Assembly: GCA_033980235.1 (NCBI GenBank)
Contig: CM067066.1
Span: 36,024,409 to 36,088,408 of the forward strand
Direction of reading: 5' to 3'
From: Diadema setosum
Taxonomy: Eukaryota; Echinodermata; Echinoidea; Diadematoida; Diadematidae
DNA length: 64,000 nt
Below, one piece after another: positions 54,896-64,000 of the stretch; position 1 is the stretch's first letter; the number at the start of each line of letters is the position of its first letter. The translations under genes and the position numbers were made by a program. The notes beneath the pieces are model-generated. The model was not told where the DNA came from. It worked only from the letters and a program-made list of their open reading frames with translations, and did not search any database.

Positions 54896-56576
54896 AGGAC
54901 AAGTTCACCTTCATTAACATATGGATTAAGAGAATGCAGCAATATTAGTAGAACACATCAGTGAAAGTTTGAGGAAAATTGGACAATCGATGCAAAAGTT
55001 ATGAATTTTTAAAACTTTTGTGTTGGAACTGCTGGATGAGGAGACTACTAAGGCTCGTGATGTCATATGAGTACAACAGTATAAAGAAAATGTAAAGAAA
55101 ATTCAACATATTTTCACTTTTTTCGCATAATAAAAGAGCACTTGACTTGCCTCTTTCTAAAGGCAATGGGAATAATATCATCAATAACATATGTCAGTAA
55201 GGAGTCAAGGGAATGTGCACTTTTTTCAAAAGATGAAATTTTGTGAAATTCTCTTTATATTTTCCTGATATTGTTGTACGCATATGACATCATACACTGC
55301 AGTAGTCTTCTCATCCAACGGTGACTGCACAAAAACTTCAAAAATTCATAACTTTTGAACAGATTGTCCAATTTTCCTCAAACTTTCAATGATGTGTTCT
55401 ACTAACAGTCAGTCCGCAGCACCCGATAATTCGCTTGTATTTATTCAACTCGTATGCAAGCCCGCTCTAGGCTTGCATACGTAATGAGCTGCGTAAGGGG
55501 ATTTTGTCCTCGGGCCTTCGGCAACAAAAATTCACATTATGTTCACAAATTTGGTGTCAAATTCAAGAAAAATATGTAAACTATCGTCATATGTTACTCA
55601 AATTATTGTAAATGAAAAATATCATAGCGTAATTTGAGCTTGAAAAATGGTGAAAAAAGTAATTCGTGCAGTACACGTTCAAGACGTCAAAAAAATACCA
55701 AATTCACCTTGAGTCTCAATGAAAATGCTTTATTTGGTAGTCCATCTCCTTATCTTTGTATCCACGTAAATATCTTGACAATTTGTTGCTTAATCCGGTC
55801 AGGAACCAGTAAAATATACATCAATGTCAGTGCTGATCAGCTTGAAACCGTGCAATCTCAAGAGGAAGCTCTCATATTGGACAGCGCTTGCATTCAGCGC
55901 TTGCATTACGTCATTACGCTGCTACATAACGGTTTCATGCCACTTGCGGTTTCTTGGCACGCGTGTAGTTCAAGCGCTGAATGCAAGCACGGTCCAATGA
56001 GAGAGCTCTTTCGCGCCACTGTACACTTTGTGTGGAGCATACTTCCGGCTTAGGAGTGAATTTTACAGACATTTCAAAACGGAAAAACTAGTATAAATCA
56101 TGCTTCCGTCTCTTTGACTCCAATATATGATGAGCATCTACGTTTCCTCTCTACGAAAAAGCCAAAATCAGAAACAACAGTTTCTTAATCCGGTCAGGAA
56201 CCAAAAAAGAACTTTAGACGACAAAATCTGTGAAAAGCAGGTAAAATTTGCGCAAATTCAACTGATTATATAGTCATGATAAAATCCAATGTTATACGCA
56301 AATTTAGTATCAAAATAAAGATAAAAGTCTGGAGAACAATTTACTGTGACTTGTAGCCATGACGAATGTATGTACAAGTCGCTACACTGTGAAAACCATA
56401 GCCCTATCAAAGTCTCGCAAAATCTCGCACGAGGAGACACCTTTCGAACGCAAAGATCGTCAACGAGAGTGCTGAATAAATCTTGCCGGATCGGCTCATT
56501 AGCATACATGCTGCAGACTGACTGTAATATTGCTACATTCTCTCAATCCTTATGTTAATGAAGGTGAACTTGTCCT
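54896..56576. mobile_element. TTAA-flanked foldback MITE with a nested insertion
   Basis: Flanked by TTAA at 54892-54895 and 56577-56580. The ends AGGACAAGTTCACCTTCATT and AATGAAGGTGAACTTGTCCT are exact inverted repeats. The arms match those of the element at 12623-13173 (GAAAGTTTGAGGAAAATTGG; GGATGAGGAGACTACTA). Its right arm is split by the element at 55406-56524. Located in the presumed 5' intron of LYRM4. Confidence 0.85.
55406..56524. mobile_element. 1.1-kb nested element with CAGTCAGTC ends and a TAA target duplication
   Basis: Left end CAGTCAGTCCGCAGCA and right end TGCTGCAGACTGACTG (inverted). It is inserted at CTACTAATATTGC in the right arm of the host foldback: the intact left arm of the host shows the uninterrupted site, so the 3-bp duplication TAA (55403-55405, 56525-56527) is demonstrated within this sequence. 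A 3-bp TWA target is typical of PIF/Harbinger elements. There is no transposase frame; AATCCGGTCAGGAACCA occurs twice inside. Confidence 0.83.
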
Positions 56577-56580
56577 TTAA

Positions 56581-58650
56581 GGTTTATGATGGAAAAAAGG
56601 CTTCTATATTGGGAAATCGGGCAATTTTTCAGCATGCATACGTAAGGTTGGAAATCACTGATCTCTATGGAAGAGCAAGATCATCGGAAAGTAGCTGCTT
56701 GGTGGAGGTATGCGCTCTCAGGGTACTTTTCTAGTTTTGTTTTCATTTTTTATCTATTTTTTTTTTTAAGAGTAAATGCATGCTTCCTGCACAGCAGTTG
56801 TTTATGGCAATCTTAAGAGTTTGTCACAGGCCTACTTTAGACCTTGTGATCTTGCAAAAAACTAACAAACAAACCAACAAGAACAACAAAATACTCATAG
56901 TTGTGTGCATACAAACTATCCTACACGGTATGTTATTAAAAATAGATGTACAGGAATAATGATTCCTTCAGCACTGGCATTCAGAAACATACATTTGAGA
57001 AACTAGTGAACTGGCCCTACTGAGTGAGAACACAACCTAGTCCAAAGAGCCAGCCTGTATAGAAATTGTATGTGACTATGCATCACAAAACCAATAAAAA
57101 GTATTTTATGTGAGGACTCAAAAAATGGTGAAATGGGTCAACAAAGTCAGTTTTTAGTTTTACATATTTTCTGAATGCACTTTTCTTCTTGTATATTATT
57201 TGTAATTTTGGGATCATAAAATGAATGGGAAAATGGGTTTTCATCAGGTTCTCTACAAATGTCTTACAGGCTCTCTTCATTTCTTAAAAAATCCTTTGCA
57301 TACTCATCCCTTTCAGCTCTTAATAACTTTTGAAAGGATAATGCTACTGCTTTGAAAATTGGCATTAATCATGGACAGAATGTGTTAATAAAGTAGGATT
57401 AATTTCAGCTTAATCTGATAATCTCTTAATTGTTGCTACAGTGGTTTACACCTTATTTTATTGTCCCATTCATCGCACAGGTAGCACAGCTTGGTAAAGA
57501 TAAAGTGCTTGACTAGACCCTGTACTTCAGAGCCTCTTTTCTCAGTTCACACTTCTCCAGAGTATGTGCTTTCTTTACAAGATTAACCTGGCAGATAGGT
57601 TAGGAGGGTCCGGCACAACTGAGTGCGTCATTATTGAACAACCCACGCGTTCGAAATCAAAGTAGTCATCTTGGAGCGTGTACCGCAACGCGCAAATCGC
57701 ATTTTTAATGCGCACCTGAATTCAGAGTATTTTCTTTACATGTGAGTAATGCAGCTGTCATTTGTATGACGCACCTCGACCCCCGGGATAGGTGCGTCAA
57801 AGTACCAATGTGCGTCATACCTTTTAGGTACCATAACGTACCCTCCGTCATAAAAAGTGACACACCTCTATGAGACATTGACGCATTAACCATGCAAAAT
57901 GGTGACGCACCTCTTCGTGAAAATGACTGACCCTTGATGCACGTTATTCGCGGTACGTACCAGACTGGAATGCTGCAGAGCTCTGAATGATCATGTCCCA
58001 GTGCAGTGGCTAGTTTTCGTTTTGTACGCGAGCGCTGTAGCCTGGCGCGCTTCCTGATGGCTAGTTTTCATTTTGCATGCGAGCGCTATATATTATTAAA
58101 CCTAGGGTACGGAGCGCTTCCCGACGGCTAGTTTTCGTTTTGCACCCTAGCCTAGACTATATGGCTCGCTTCACAGCGCGTACGTTTGCGGGTTTTTTGT
58201 TGTTTGTTGATGTGTGTTTGTTTGTTTACTTTTGTTTGTTTCTGTTGCCTGTAGGCGTGGATTAAAGATTGAAATTTGATTTCATTCGTATTTATTCATA
58301 TTTATTTAAGCACGGTAAAAGCCCACTTTAGATAGGTGGCTGAATTACAATGGGGCCGCGTGTATGCATATTACAAAAAGCAGTGAAATAGAATATACGT
58401 ATATGAATACAAAATAATATCAAAGAATAAAATGCAAAACATGGGAAATAAAATGCACAAAGTATTAAGAATATTAAAGATACAAGGTAATTGTGAATAT
58501 TTAAATGTCCAAACAGGCCTACTTTCTGAATATTATTCAGAAATTTGTATCAACATTTACAGTATTGCTCGAAAGAAAGTGGACAGTTTCCCGCGGGGGA
58601 CCACGGTCCCCCGCGAGACACCACGGTCGGGCGCACACAAGGCTTCCGCG
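56581..58650. other. Non-coding region with minor repeats
   Basis: No gene is seen on either strand. Repeated GACGCACCTC/GTGCGTCA phrases lie at about 57768-57915. A roughly 60-bp degenerate tandem unit with GGCTAGTTTTCGTTTTG occurs near 58010, 58059 and 58126. It could be LYRM4 5' intron. Confidence 0.5.
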
Positions 58651-58652
58651 AG

Positions 58653-61600
58653 ATTTTTATTTTTTTTGTTTTAAAGAATATTTTATTCTTCATCAATGGA
58701 AACATAGTATACAAATAAATTGATACAAAAATCTCCGGACCAATTTTATAGTCCTTTTCAACCTTGGATGCAACACTGATACCAAAACTTACATCGGTTT
58801 AACATGTTTTGATACACTCTGGTACATTTTTTTTCACAATCAATATATACAATCCATATAAACATCTCTTCTTTTATAGTTTTACATTACTAATTCTATC
58901 AATCTCTTAAAAATTTTTTTTCTTTCATTACATAGTAATTTCTATTAACTGAATCGATTACCCCAAAAATATTTCTTTTCAGCTTTCATACAATCCAACC
59001 TAAATTATCAATATCCATTGATTGAAGTTTTTTGTTAAAAAAACAAAACAAAAACCACCCCCCTCGCCACCCCCCTACTCAATACCCCCGTCCATTCTCC
59101 CTCTTACTACCCCACCCCATCCCCCCTCCCCCTTCCAGAACCCCCATCACAACAAAGCCTCAAAAGCAACTGAAACCTGTGTGTCCTGACTTACATTATA
59201 ACACTTAATACGAGTGCGTGGAAAAGGCATTTCTTGGTGGATGTGCGGCAGACCATACTCTGTTAAATAAACGTAAAGCAAATTCTCAATTCTTTTTCCA
59301 GTTTTCCCACTTTTGTAGATGTATTGACAACGTATTACGTGTAACTGCTAATTTTTCTTCTTCTAACCTATCCTGCTCTATAGACCTTTTAATGAAATAT
59401 TCCGTTGGGGGTGTCTTATTTTTCCTTCCTAAAAAAAGCAATTTCTTCACCAAAATTATAACATGGTTAACTAACTGAGCTTTTCCTTTATCTGGTAGCT
59501 CTATACCAAAAAAGATCTCTTCCCAACTCAACTGTTGCAGATCCATATATTCAAAGAAAGTACTACATTTTCCCCAAACTTTCCTAGCAAAATCACATGT
59601 ATAAAATATATGTTTATACGTCTCTTCCTCATTATGACAAAAAGAACATAAATTATCATTTACGAACTTAAACTGAAATAATTGATGATTTGTGTATACT
59701 ATTCCATGCAATAATCTATATTGGAAATCCCTCAAAGCAGAACTCAAAGTGCTACTTCTTATCCTACTAAAAATACATTTTATATCTCTATTAGAAAAAT
59801 CACAAAAATATAAATTTCTCATTTTTTCTATCACCGAAGAATCATCACTTACTTTCTTCACTAATTCAACATAAATGTCCTTAGAGGTAATCTTTTCCAG
59901 AGGAATTTCCTTCCCGTTTCTTATAAAAGTCATTTCATCTACATTTGTATTCTTCTCTATCTCTGTGTTCTCTGTATTCCTTTTCCAACCAACCGGAAGC
60001 GCATCATATATCTTTTGAATACTCAAAATATTCAAATAATTAAATCCTTTATTATAAAAATATTCAACCGAAAATAATTTACCATTCCTATCCATTATAT
60101 GTTCCAATCTAAAACATTTTTTCAAAAACAATTTTTCATCAAAACTGCATTTTCCCTCAATGCGAATCATTCTATTATTAAACAAAACTTCCTTCCTTAT
60201 TTGATTATAATTACCTCTGAAATCCCTTGTTTTCACCCATGTTTTCAACAGATCCCTGTAAAATTCCGGTATAGACAAATTCAAAAGATAAATAAAATAG
60301 TTACAACAAAATATAAATTTACCTCCAATATGTTTAGTAACAAACTGAAAATATTGTTTCCATTTCATTTCTTGTTTACCATAAAATAACCTTTTAACCC
60401 ACATTACTCTTTGAGCGTCTATTAATGATGAAAAATGCATAAATTTTACTCCCCCGCGTTCATAATCTAATACCAACACAGTTTTTTTAATTTTTGGTTT
60501 CCCTTGCCAAATAAATTCCCAAACAACCAACTCCAGTTCTTTATATACCCATTCTGGCAAAGGAGTTAAAGACCCCACATATATCAATTTAGAATAAATA
60601 AAAGTCTTCAATAACTGAATTTTACCAACTAATGTCAAATCTCGTTGCTTCCACCATATTAATAATTTCTTTATTTTACTAAGTATTTCTTTATAATTCA
60701 ATTTTTCTTTCACCTCTGGATCCAAAGTAAAATATACCCCTAAAATCTTTAACTCCGTCACTTTTTGTCCAAAAGAAAAATCATAAGCACTATCTTTACT
60801 ACTTCCCAATTCCAACACTTTTATCTTATCTTTATTAAGTTTAAGTCCAGAGACCCGTTGAAAACAATCAAAAATAAATTCGATCCTCTTGATTGACTCA
60901 AGATCTTGTACCAAAAATGTAATATCATCCGCATAAAGCACTTGTCTAACTTCATTCCCTCCAAAACATAACCCTGAAATCTCCTTGTCTTTTCTTATCG
61001 AATGCGCTAACACTTCTATACATAAAATAAACAGATAGGGTGACAGTGGATCCCCTTGTCGAACCCCCTTTTCTATCTTAAAATACCCTGTCGACTTACC
61101 CCCGTTAAAAACACAGCTAAGAGCATTATTATAAAGAGTAGAAATCCATTTTCGGAATACAGGTCCAAAACCAAAATATAACAAGGCCTGTTGTAAAAAA
61201 CTGTGAGCAACGGAATCAAAGGCTTTTTCGAAATCAATTGCAACCAAATAGCCTGGTAACTTAAATTGGGAAGTATGGAAAATCATGTCATCAATAATAC
61301 GTATTGCTTCCCCTATATATCTACCTTTCAAAAACCCCAATTGATCTTCCATTATAATTTCCTCTAAAACCTCTGTAATTCTCATTGTTAAAACTTTAGA
61401 AAGAATTTTATAATCCACATTTAATAAAGAAATAGGTCTATAATTCTTAATCTGCAAACCATCTTTACCTTCTTTTGCAATTAAAATAATCATTGCTTGT
61501 CTTTGGGAAGCCGATAGTTCCCCATTATGATACGCTTCATTTAAAGCTTCTACTACTAATTGTCCGATAACCGGCCAAAATATTCTATAAAATTCAACCG

Positions 61601-63071
61601 TTAACCCATCATTCCCTGGTGATTTATTCAGTTTCATTTTTTCCAACACCTGTATACACTCCCTTTCTACTATTAACCCTTCACAATAATCTTTGGACTC
61701 CTCAGATAACCTGGGCAAGTCCTCAGAAAAAAACACATGATCTGAAATCAAAACTACATCTGATTTAGCATACAATCTACTATAAAAATCCTTAATTTCA
61801 TCAATTATACCAGTTTCATCATAAATGATATCACCCTTTTCATTAATCAATTTTTGTATATTAGTTTTTCTTCTATTTGACTCCATTAATTGCGTAAAAT
61901 ATCTCACATCTCTTTCTCCTCCTTCATACCAAGAGGCGCGGGAGCGAATCTTAACTCCTTCCTTATCATAATCATAACTAACCTGTAATTCCCTTTTTTT
62001 TTCTTCAAGCCTCTTACATACTTCTTGATTTGGCTGAGAAATCAAACGATCCTCCAACTCTGCTACCTCTCTTTCTAATTTTTCTCTACTTTCCTTTCTA
62101 TTTTTTGACATTTTCTTAGAGTACGTTTGTGTAAATTGACGAATTTTCCATTTCAAAAAATCCCAAAGTACTCTTTTATCCTGAATCTCTTCCTGTAAAT
62201 CTCTCTTTAATTTCAAAATTTCTTCCTTCATTTGCTGAACATAAACCATATCATTACATAAACTGTTATTAAATTTCCAATAAGAACTTCTATTTCTTAT
62301 TTGATTTTCCCGGATATCCAAAAACCCTAACCCTATTGCGGAATGGTCCGGAGCAATTGAAGACATAATTTCACATTTAACCACAAAGTCTACTAAATCT
62401 TCTGAAATTAACCAATAATCCAATCGACTTTGCATAAATGGTACTTTCTGTCTATATGTAAATTGCTTTTTTGTTGGATTTCTCTTCCTCCAAATATCTA
62501 CTAAATTCCATACTTCCATAAAATTATCCATTTCCAAAGTAAACCTACTCTGACAAATTGACTTATTTCTACCAACATAATCACACTCTTCATTACGGAT
62601 CATATTAAAATCCCCTCCCATTATAACAGATACACCCTCTCTATTCATTTCCCTCAATTGTTCCTCTAACTTCTTTATCATTTGTATTTGCTCTTTTTCT
62701 TTTCCCCTAACAGGAAAATACACATTACATAAAATCAATCTTAACCCTTTCAAATTACAATACATCAATATATATCTACCTTCTACATCACTTACCACCT
62801 TTTTCATTTCCAATTTTACTGACGAATTAACCAAAATCAAAACTCCTTTACTATGGGAGGTTCCATGACTATAAACACATTGACCGTTCCATTCCGATGT
62901 CCATTTATCTTCTACATCTCTTGTACTATATGTTTCTTGTAAAAATACAAAATCTGCCCCTTTCTCCTTACACCAAGCAAAAATTCTCTGCCTTTTACCC
63001 TTTTCTCTTAATCCCTTTACATTTAAAGAAACATAACTACTTTTCCCCTCTCTATTATGCGCCATATACAC
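58653..63071 (-). mobile_element. L1/Tx1-like non-LTR retrotransposon
   Basis: Minus-strand element comprising an intact ORF2 (63071-59286) and a 3' UTR with a purine-rich, G-rich stretch (C-rich on plus at 59055-59150), a feature seen in L1 3' UTRs. It probably ends at an A-rich tail seen as TTTTTATTTTTTTTGTTTT at 58656-58674. The 3' boundary is approximate and no target duplication could be assigned because the 5' end is likely off the window. Confidence 0.75.
59286..63071 (-). CDS. ORF2 protein (AP endonuclease-reverse transcriptase) of an L1/Tx1-like retrotransposon
   Basis: 1261 residues, uninterrupted. N-terminal AP-type endonuclease: LQETYS (44-49), GGDFNM (152-157), SRLDYWL (215-221), PDHSAIGL (241-248). 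A linker rich in charged coiled-coil sequence (about 280-365) follows. Reverse transcriptase: NYRPISLLN (543-551), AIDFEKAFDSV (611-621), GVRQGDPLSP (669-678), catalytic YADD (713-716). The C terminus carries the CCHC-type cysteine-histidine motif of this clade, CSFCHNEE.TYKHIFYTC (1142-1159). The protein nicks target DNA and reverse-transcribes the element RNA at the nick. All catalytic motifs are intact, so the copy may be competent. The first ATG is used; the ATG two codons later is an equally possible start. ORF1 is not seen in the 0.9 kb left upstream. Confidence 0.93.
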   Translation of the reverse strand: MYMAHNREGKSSYVSLNVKGLREKGKRQRIFAWCKEKGADFVFLQETYSTRDVEDKWTSEWNGQCVYSHGTSHSKGVLILVNSSVKLEMKKVVSDVEGRYILMYCNLKGLRLILCNVYFPVRGKEKEQIQMIKKLEEQLREMNREGVSVIMGGDFNMIRNEECDYVGRNKSICQSRFTLEMDNFMEVWNLVDIWRKRNPTKKQFTYRQKVPFMQSRLDYWLISEDLVDFVVKCEIMSSIAPDHSAIGLGFLDIRENQIRNRSSYWKFNNSLCNDMVYVQQMKEEILKLKRDLQEEIQDKRVLWDFLKWKIRQFTQTYSKKMSKNRKESREKLEREVAELEDRLISQPNQEVCKRLEEKKRELQVSYDYDKEGVKIRSRASWYEGGERDVRYFTQLMESNRRKTNIQKLINEKGDIIYDETGIIDEIKDFYSRLYAKSDVVLISDHVFFSEDLPRLSEESKDYCEGLIVERECIQVLEKMKLNKSPGNDGLTVEFYRIFWPVIGQLVVEALNEAYHNGELSASQRQAMIILIAKEGKDGLQIKNYRPISLLNVDYKILSKVLTMRITEVLEEIIMEDQLGFLKGRYIGEAIRIIDDMIFHTSQFKLPGYLVAIDFEKAFDSVAHSFLQQALLYFGFGPVFRKWISTLYNNALSCVFNGGKSTGYFKIEKGVRQGDPLSPYLFILCIEVLAHSIRKDKEISGLCFGGNEVRQVLYADDITFLVQDLESIKRIEFIFDCFQRVSGLKLNKDKIKVLELGSSKDSAYDFSFGQKVTELKILGVYFTLDPEVKEKLNYKEILSKIKKLLIWWKQRDLTLVGKIQLLKTFIYSKLIYVGSLTPLPEWVYKELELVVWEFIWQGKPKIKKTVLVLDYERGGVKFMHFSSLIDAQRVMWVKRLFYGKQEMKWKQYFQFVTKHIGGKFIFCCNYFIYLLNLSIPEFYRDLLKTWVKTRDFRGNYNQIRKEVLFNNRMIRIEGKCSFDEKLFLKKCFRLEHIMDRNGKLFSVEYFYNKGFNYLNILSIQKIYDALPVGWKRNTENTEIEKNTNVDEMTFIRNGKEIPLEKITSKDIYVELVKKVSDDSSVIEKMRNLYFCDFSNRDIKCIFSRIRSSTLSSALRDFQYRLLHGIVYTNHQLFQFKFVNDNLCSFCHNEEETYKHIFYTCDFARKVWGKCSTFFEYMDLQQLSWEEIFFGIELPDKGKAQLVNHVIILVKKLLFLGRKNKTPPTEYFIKRSIEQDRLEEEKLAVTRNTLSIHLQKWENWKKN

Positions 63072-64000
63072 ACAAAAAAGTGAATCTCAGATTACTGACG
63101 GGAGTGACCACGACAGCAATCCGTAACAAAAATTTGATGTGCATTTCACCATCCACCACGAAATGCCCCCTGGTAACCAAAGAGTGATAAAAACCCCACA
63201 AACGAAGAAGAAAAAAAAAAACCGCACTCGTCCCTAACCCTTATACCTACCCAGCAAAACCTACCCTATCTAACCAATTCCCCACCTGGATCCCCAATAA
63301 AAAGAAATATAACCCTACAATCCACGTACTGACACCAATGAAGCTCAGTACCCTCCAGCAGCCTCTCCTCCTCCCCCGCACTATGTTACGTTAAAAAACC
63401 CCTCCATTCATCTTTTAAATTCTTACCAACAAGAAAAAAAAAAAAAAAGAAAAGAAAAAAAAAATCCTCTCAAAACTTATTTATAATGCCCTTCATCACA
63501 TGCCAGCATTATCCCTACAGCTTAAAAACAATAACCACAACCCAAAACTAATCATCACCCTACTCACCGATGTGCATAATGTCCCCACTACCCGTGTGTC
63601 GTATACACTAAACCTAAACCTTATACACACGCACAAATAAAAAAAAAAAAAAAAAAAATCCAAGTCCATAAAACCACGCCTCCCTTGCACAAAGGTGTGC
63701 TTATTATTACCACCTACATTTTCCTCCATGCTATCTCCCTACGCCCCTAAATCCAGCCCAAAACGTAACTAATTAACGTAATAGCATAAACACACAAACT
63801 ATAATAACCGGACTCACACATAGGACGACACGCCCGGACATGATGAAACTCGAAGTACACGAAAGGACATTCCACAACTGGGGGCATTAACTTAAAAATG
63901 GCTTAAATCAGAGACCGAATTAATCTTCCATCTATTTGTATACCGTGCGTATTGTCACTGCATAAAACAGATAAGAAACTTGCGTTCATTACAAATGTCA
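63072..64000 (-). other. Upstream of L1-like ORF2; no gene recognised
   Basis: A-rich and C-rich on the plus strand, with poly-A tracts near 63210 and 63430-63465 and a run of A at 63640-63658. It is probably the region between ORF1 and ORF2 or the 5' UTR of the element. The 77-codon open frame 63729-63496 has a Phe run from the A-tract and no family signature. Confidence 0.45.

Overview
This is eukaryotic genomic DNA from an animal. It has multi-exon genes with GT-AG introns, many microsatellites, and a very high density of retrotransposons, MITE-like foldback elements and a tRNA-derived SINE. The repeat mix (a DIRS-order tyrosine-recombinase retrotransposon with split direct repeats, jockey/CR1-type fragments, an L1/Tx1-like element) together with tandem invertebrate BPI/LBP-type genes suggests a marine invertebrate deuterostome. 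An echinoderm such as a sea urchin is my best guess; this is inference, not proof.

Layout. (1) Positions 1-22153, plus strand: the 3' part of a BPI/LBP-family gene (paralog 1). Its early exons lie off the left edge. Ten exons were reconstructed by hand by matching them exon for exon to the second copy. It lacks the two exons corresponding to exons 9 and 10 of paralog 2 and the first 15 codons of exon 11, yet the remaining exons join in one open frame (258 residues visible). Its introns hold jockey/CR1-type fragments, a SINE, two foldback elements built from a 16-bp module, a 295-bp palindrome, and several terminal-inverted-repeat elements. (2) 22154-25859: intergenic. (3) 25860-48011, plus strand: a complete 16-exon BPI/LBP-family gene (paralog 2) encoding about 494 residues with a signal peptide. 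Its 8.8-kb intron 4 contains an apparently intact 6.4-kb PAT/DIRS-like retrotransposon on the minus strand, inserted into a copy of the same SINE seen at 6.9-7.4 kb. (4) 48012-52915: 3' flank, a TTAA-flanked element with a perfect 16-bp terminal inverted repeat, and the probable 3' UTR of the next gene. (5) 52916-53800, minus strand: the last two coding exons of LYRM4/ISD11, whose first exon was not found. (6) 54.9-56.6 kb: a TTAA-flanked foldback element with a second element nested inside it, flanked by a TAA target duplication. (7) 58.65-63.07 kb, minus strand: a non-LTR retrotransposon of L1/Tx1 type with an uninterrupted 1261-residue ORF2.

Functionally, the two BPI-like genes are a tandem pair of secreted lipid- or lipopolysaccharide-binding innate-immunity proteins. 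LYRM4 is an unrelated housekeeping gene for mitochondrial iron-sulfur cluster assembly. Everything else is mobile or repetitive DNA. The most informative signals are the lineage of nested insertions, with target-site evidence visible in the sequence, and the internally shortened BPI paralog.
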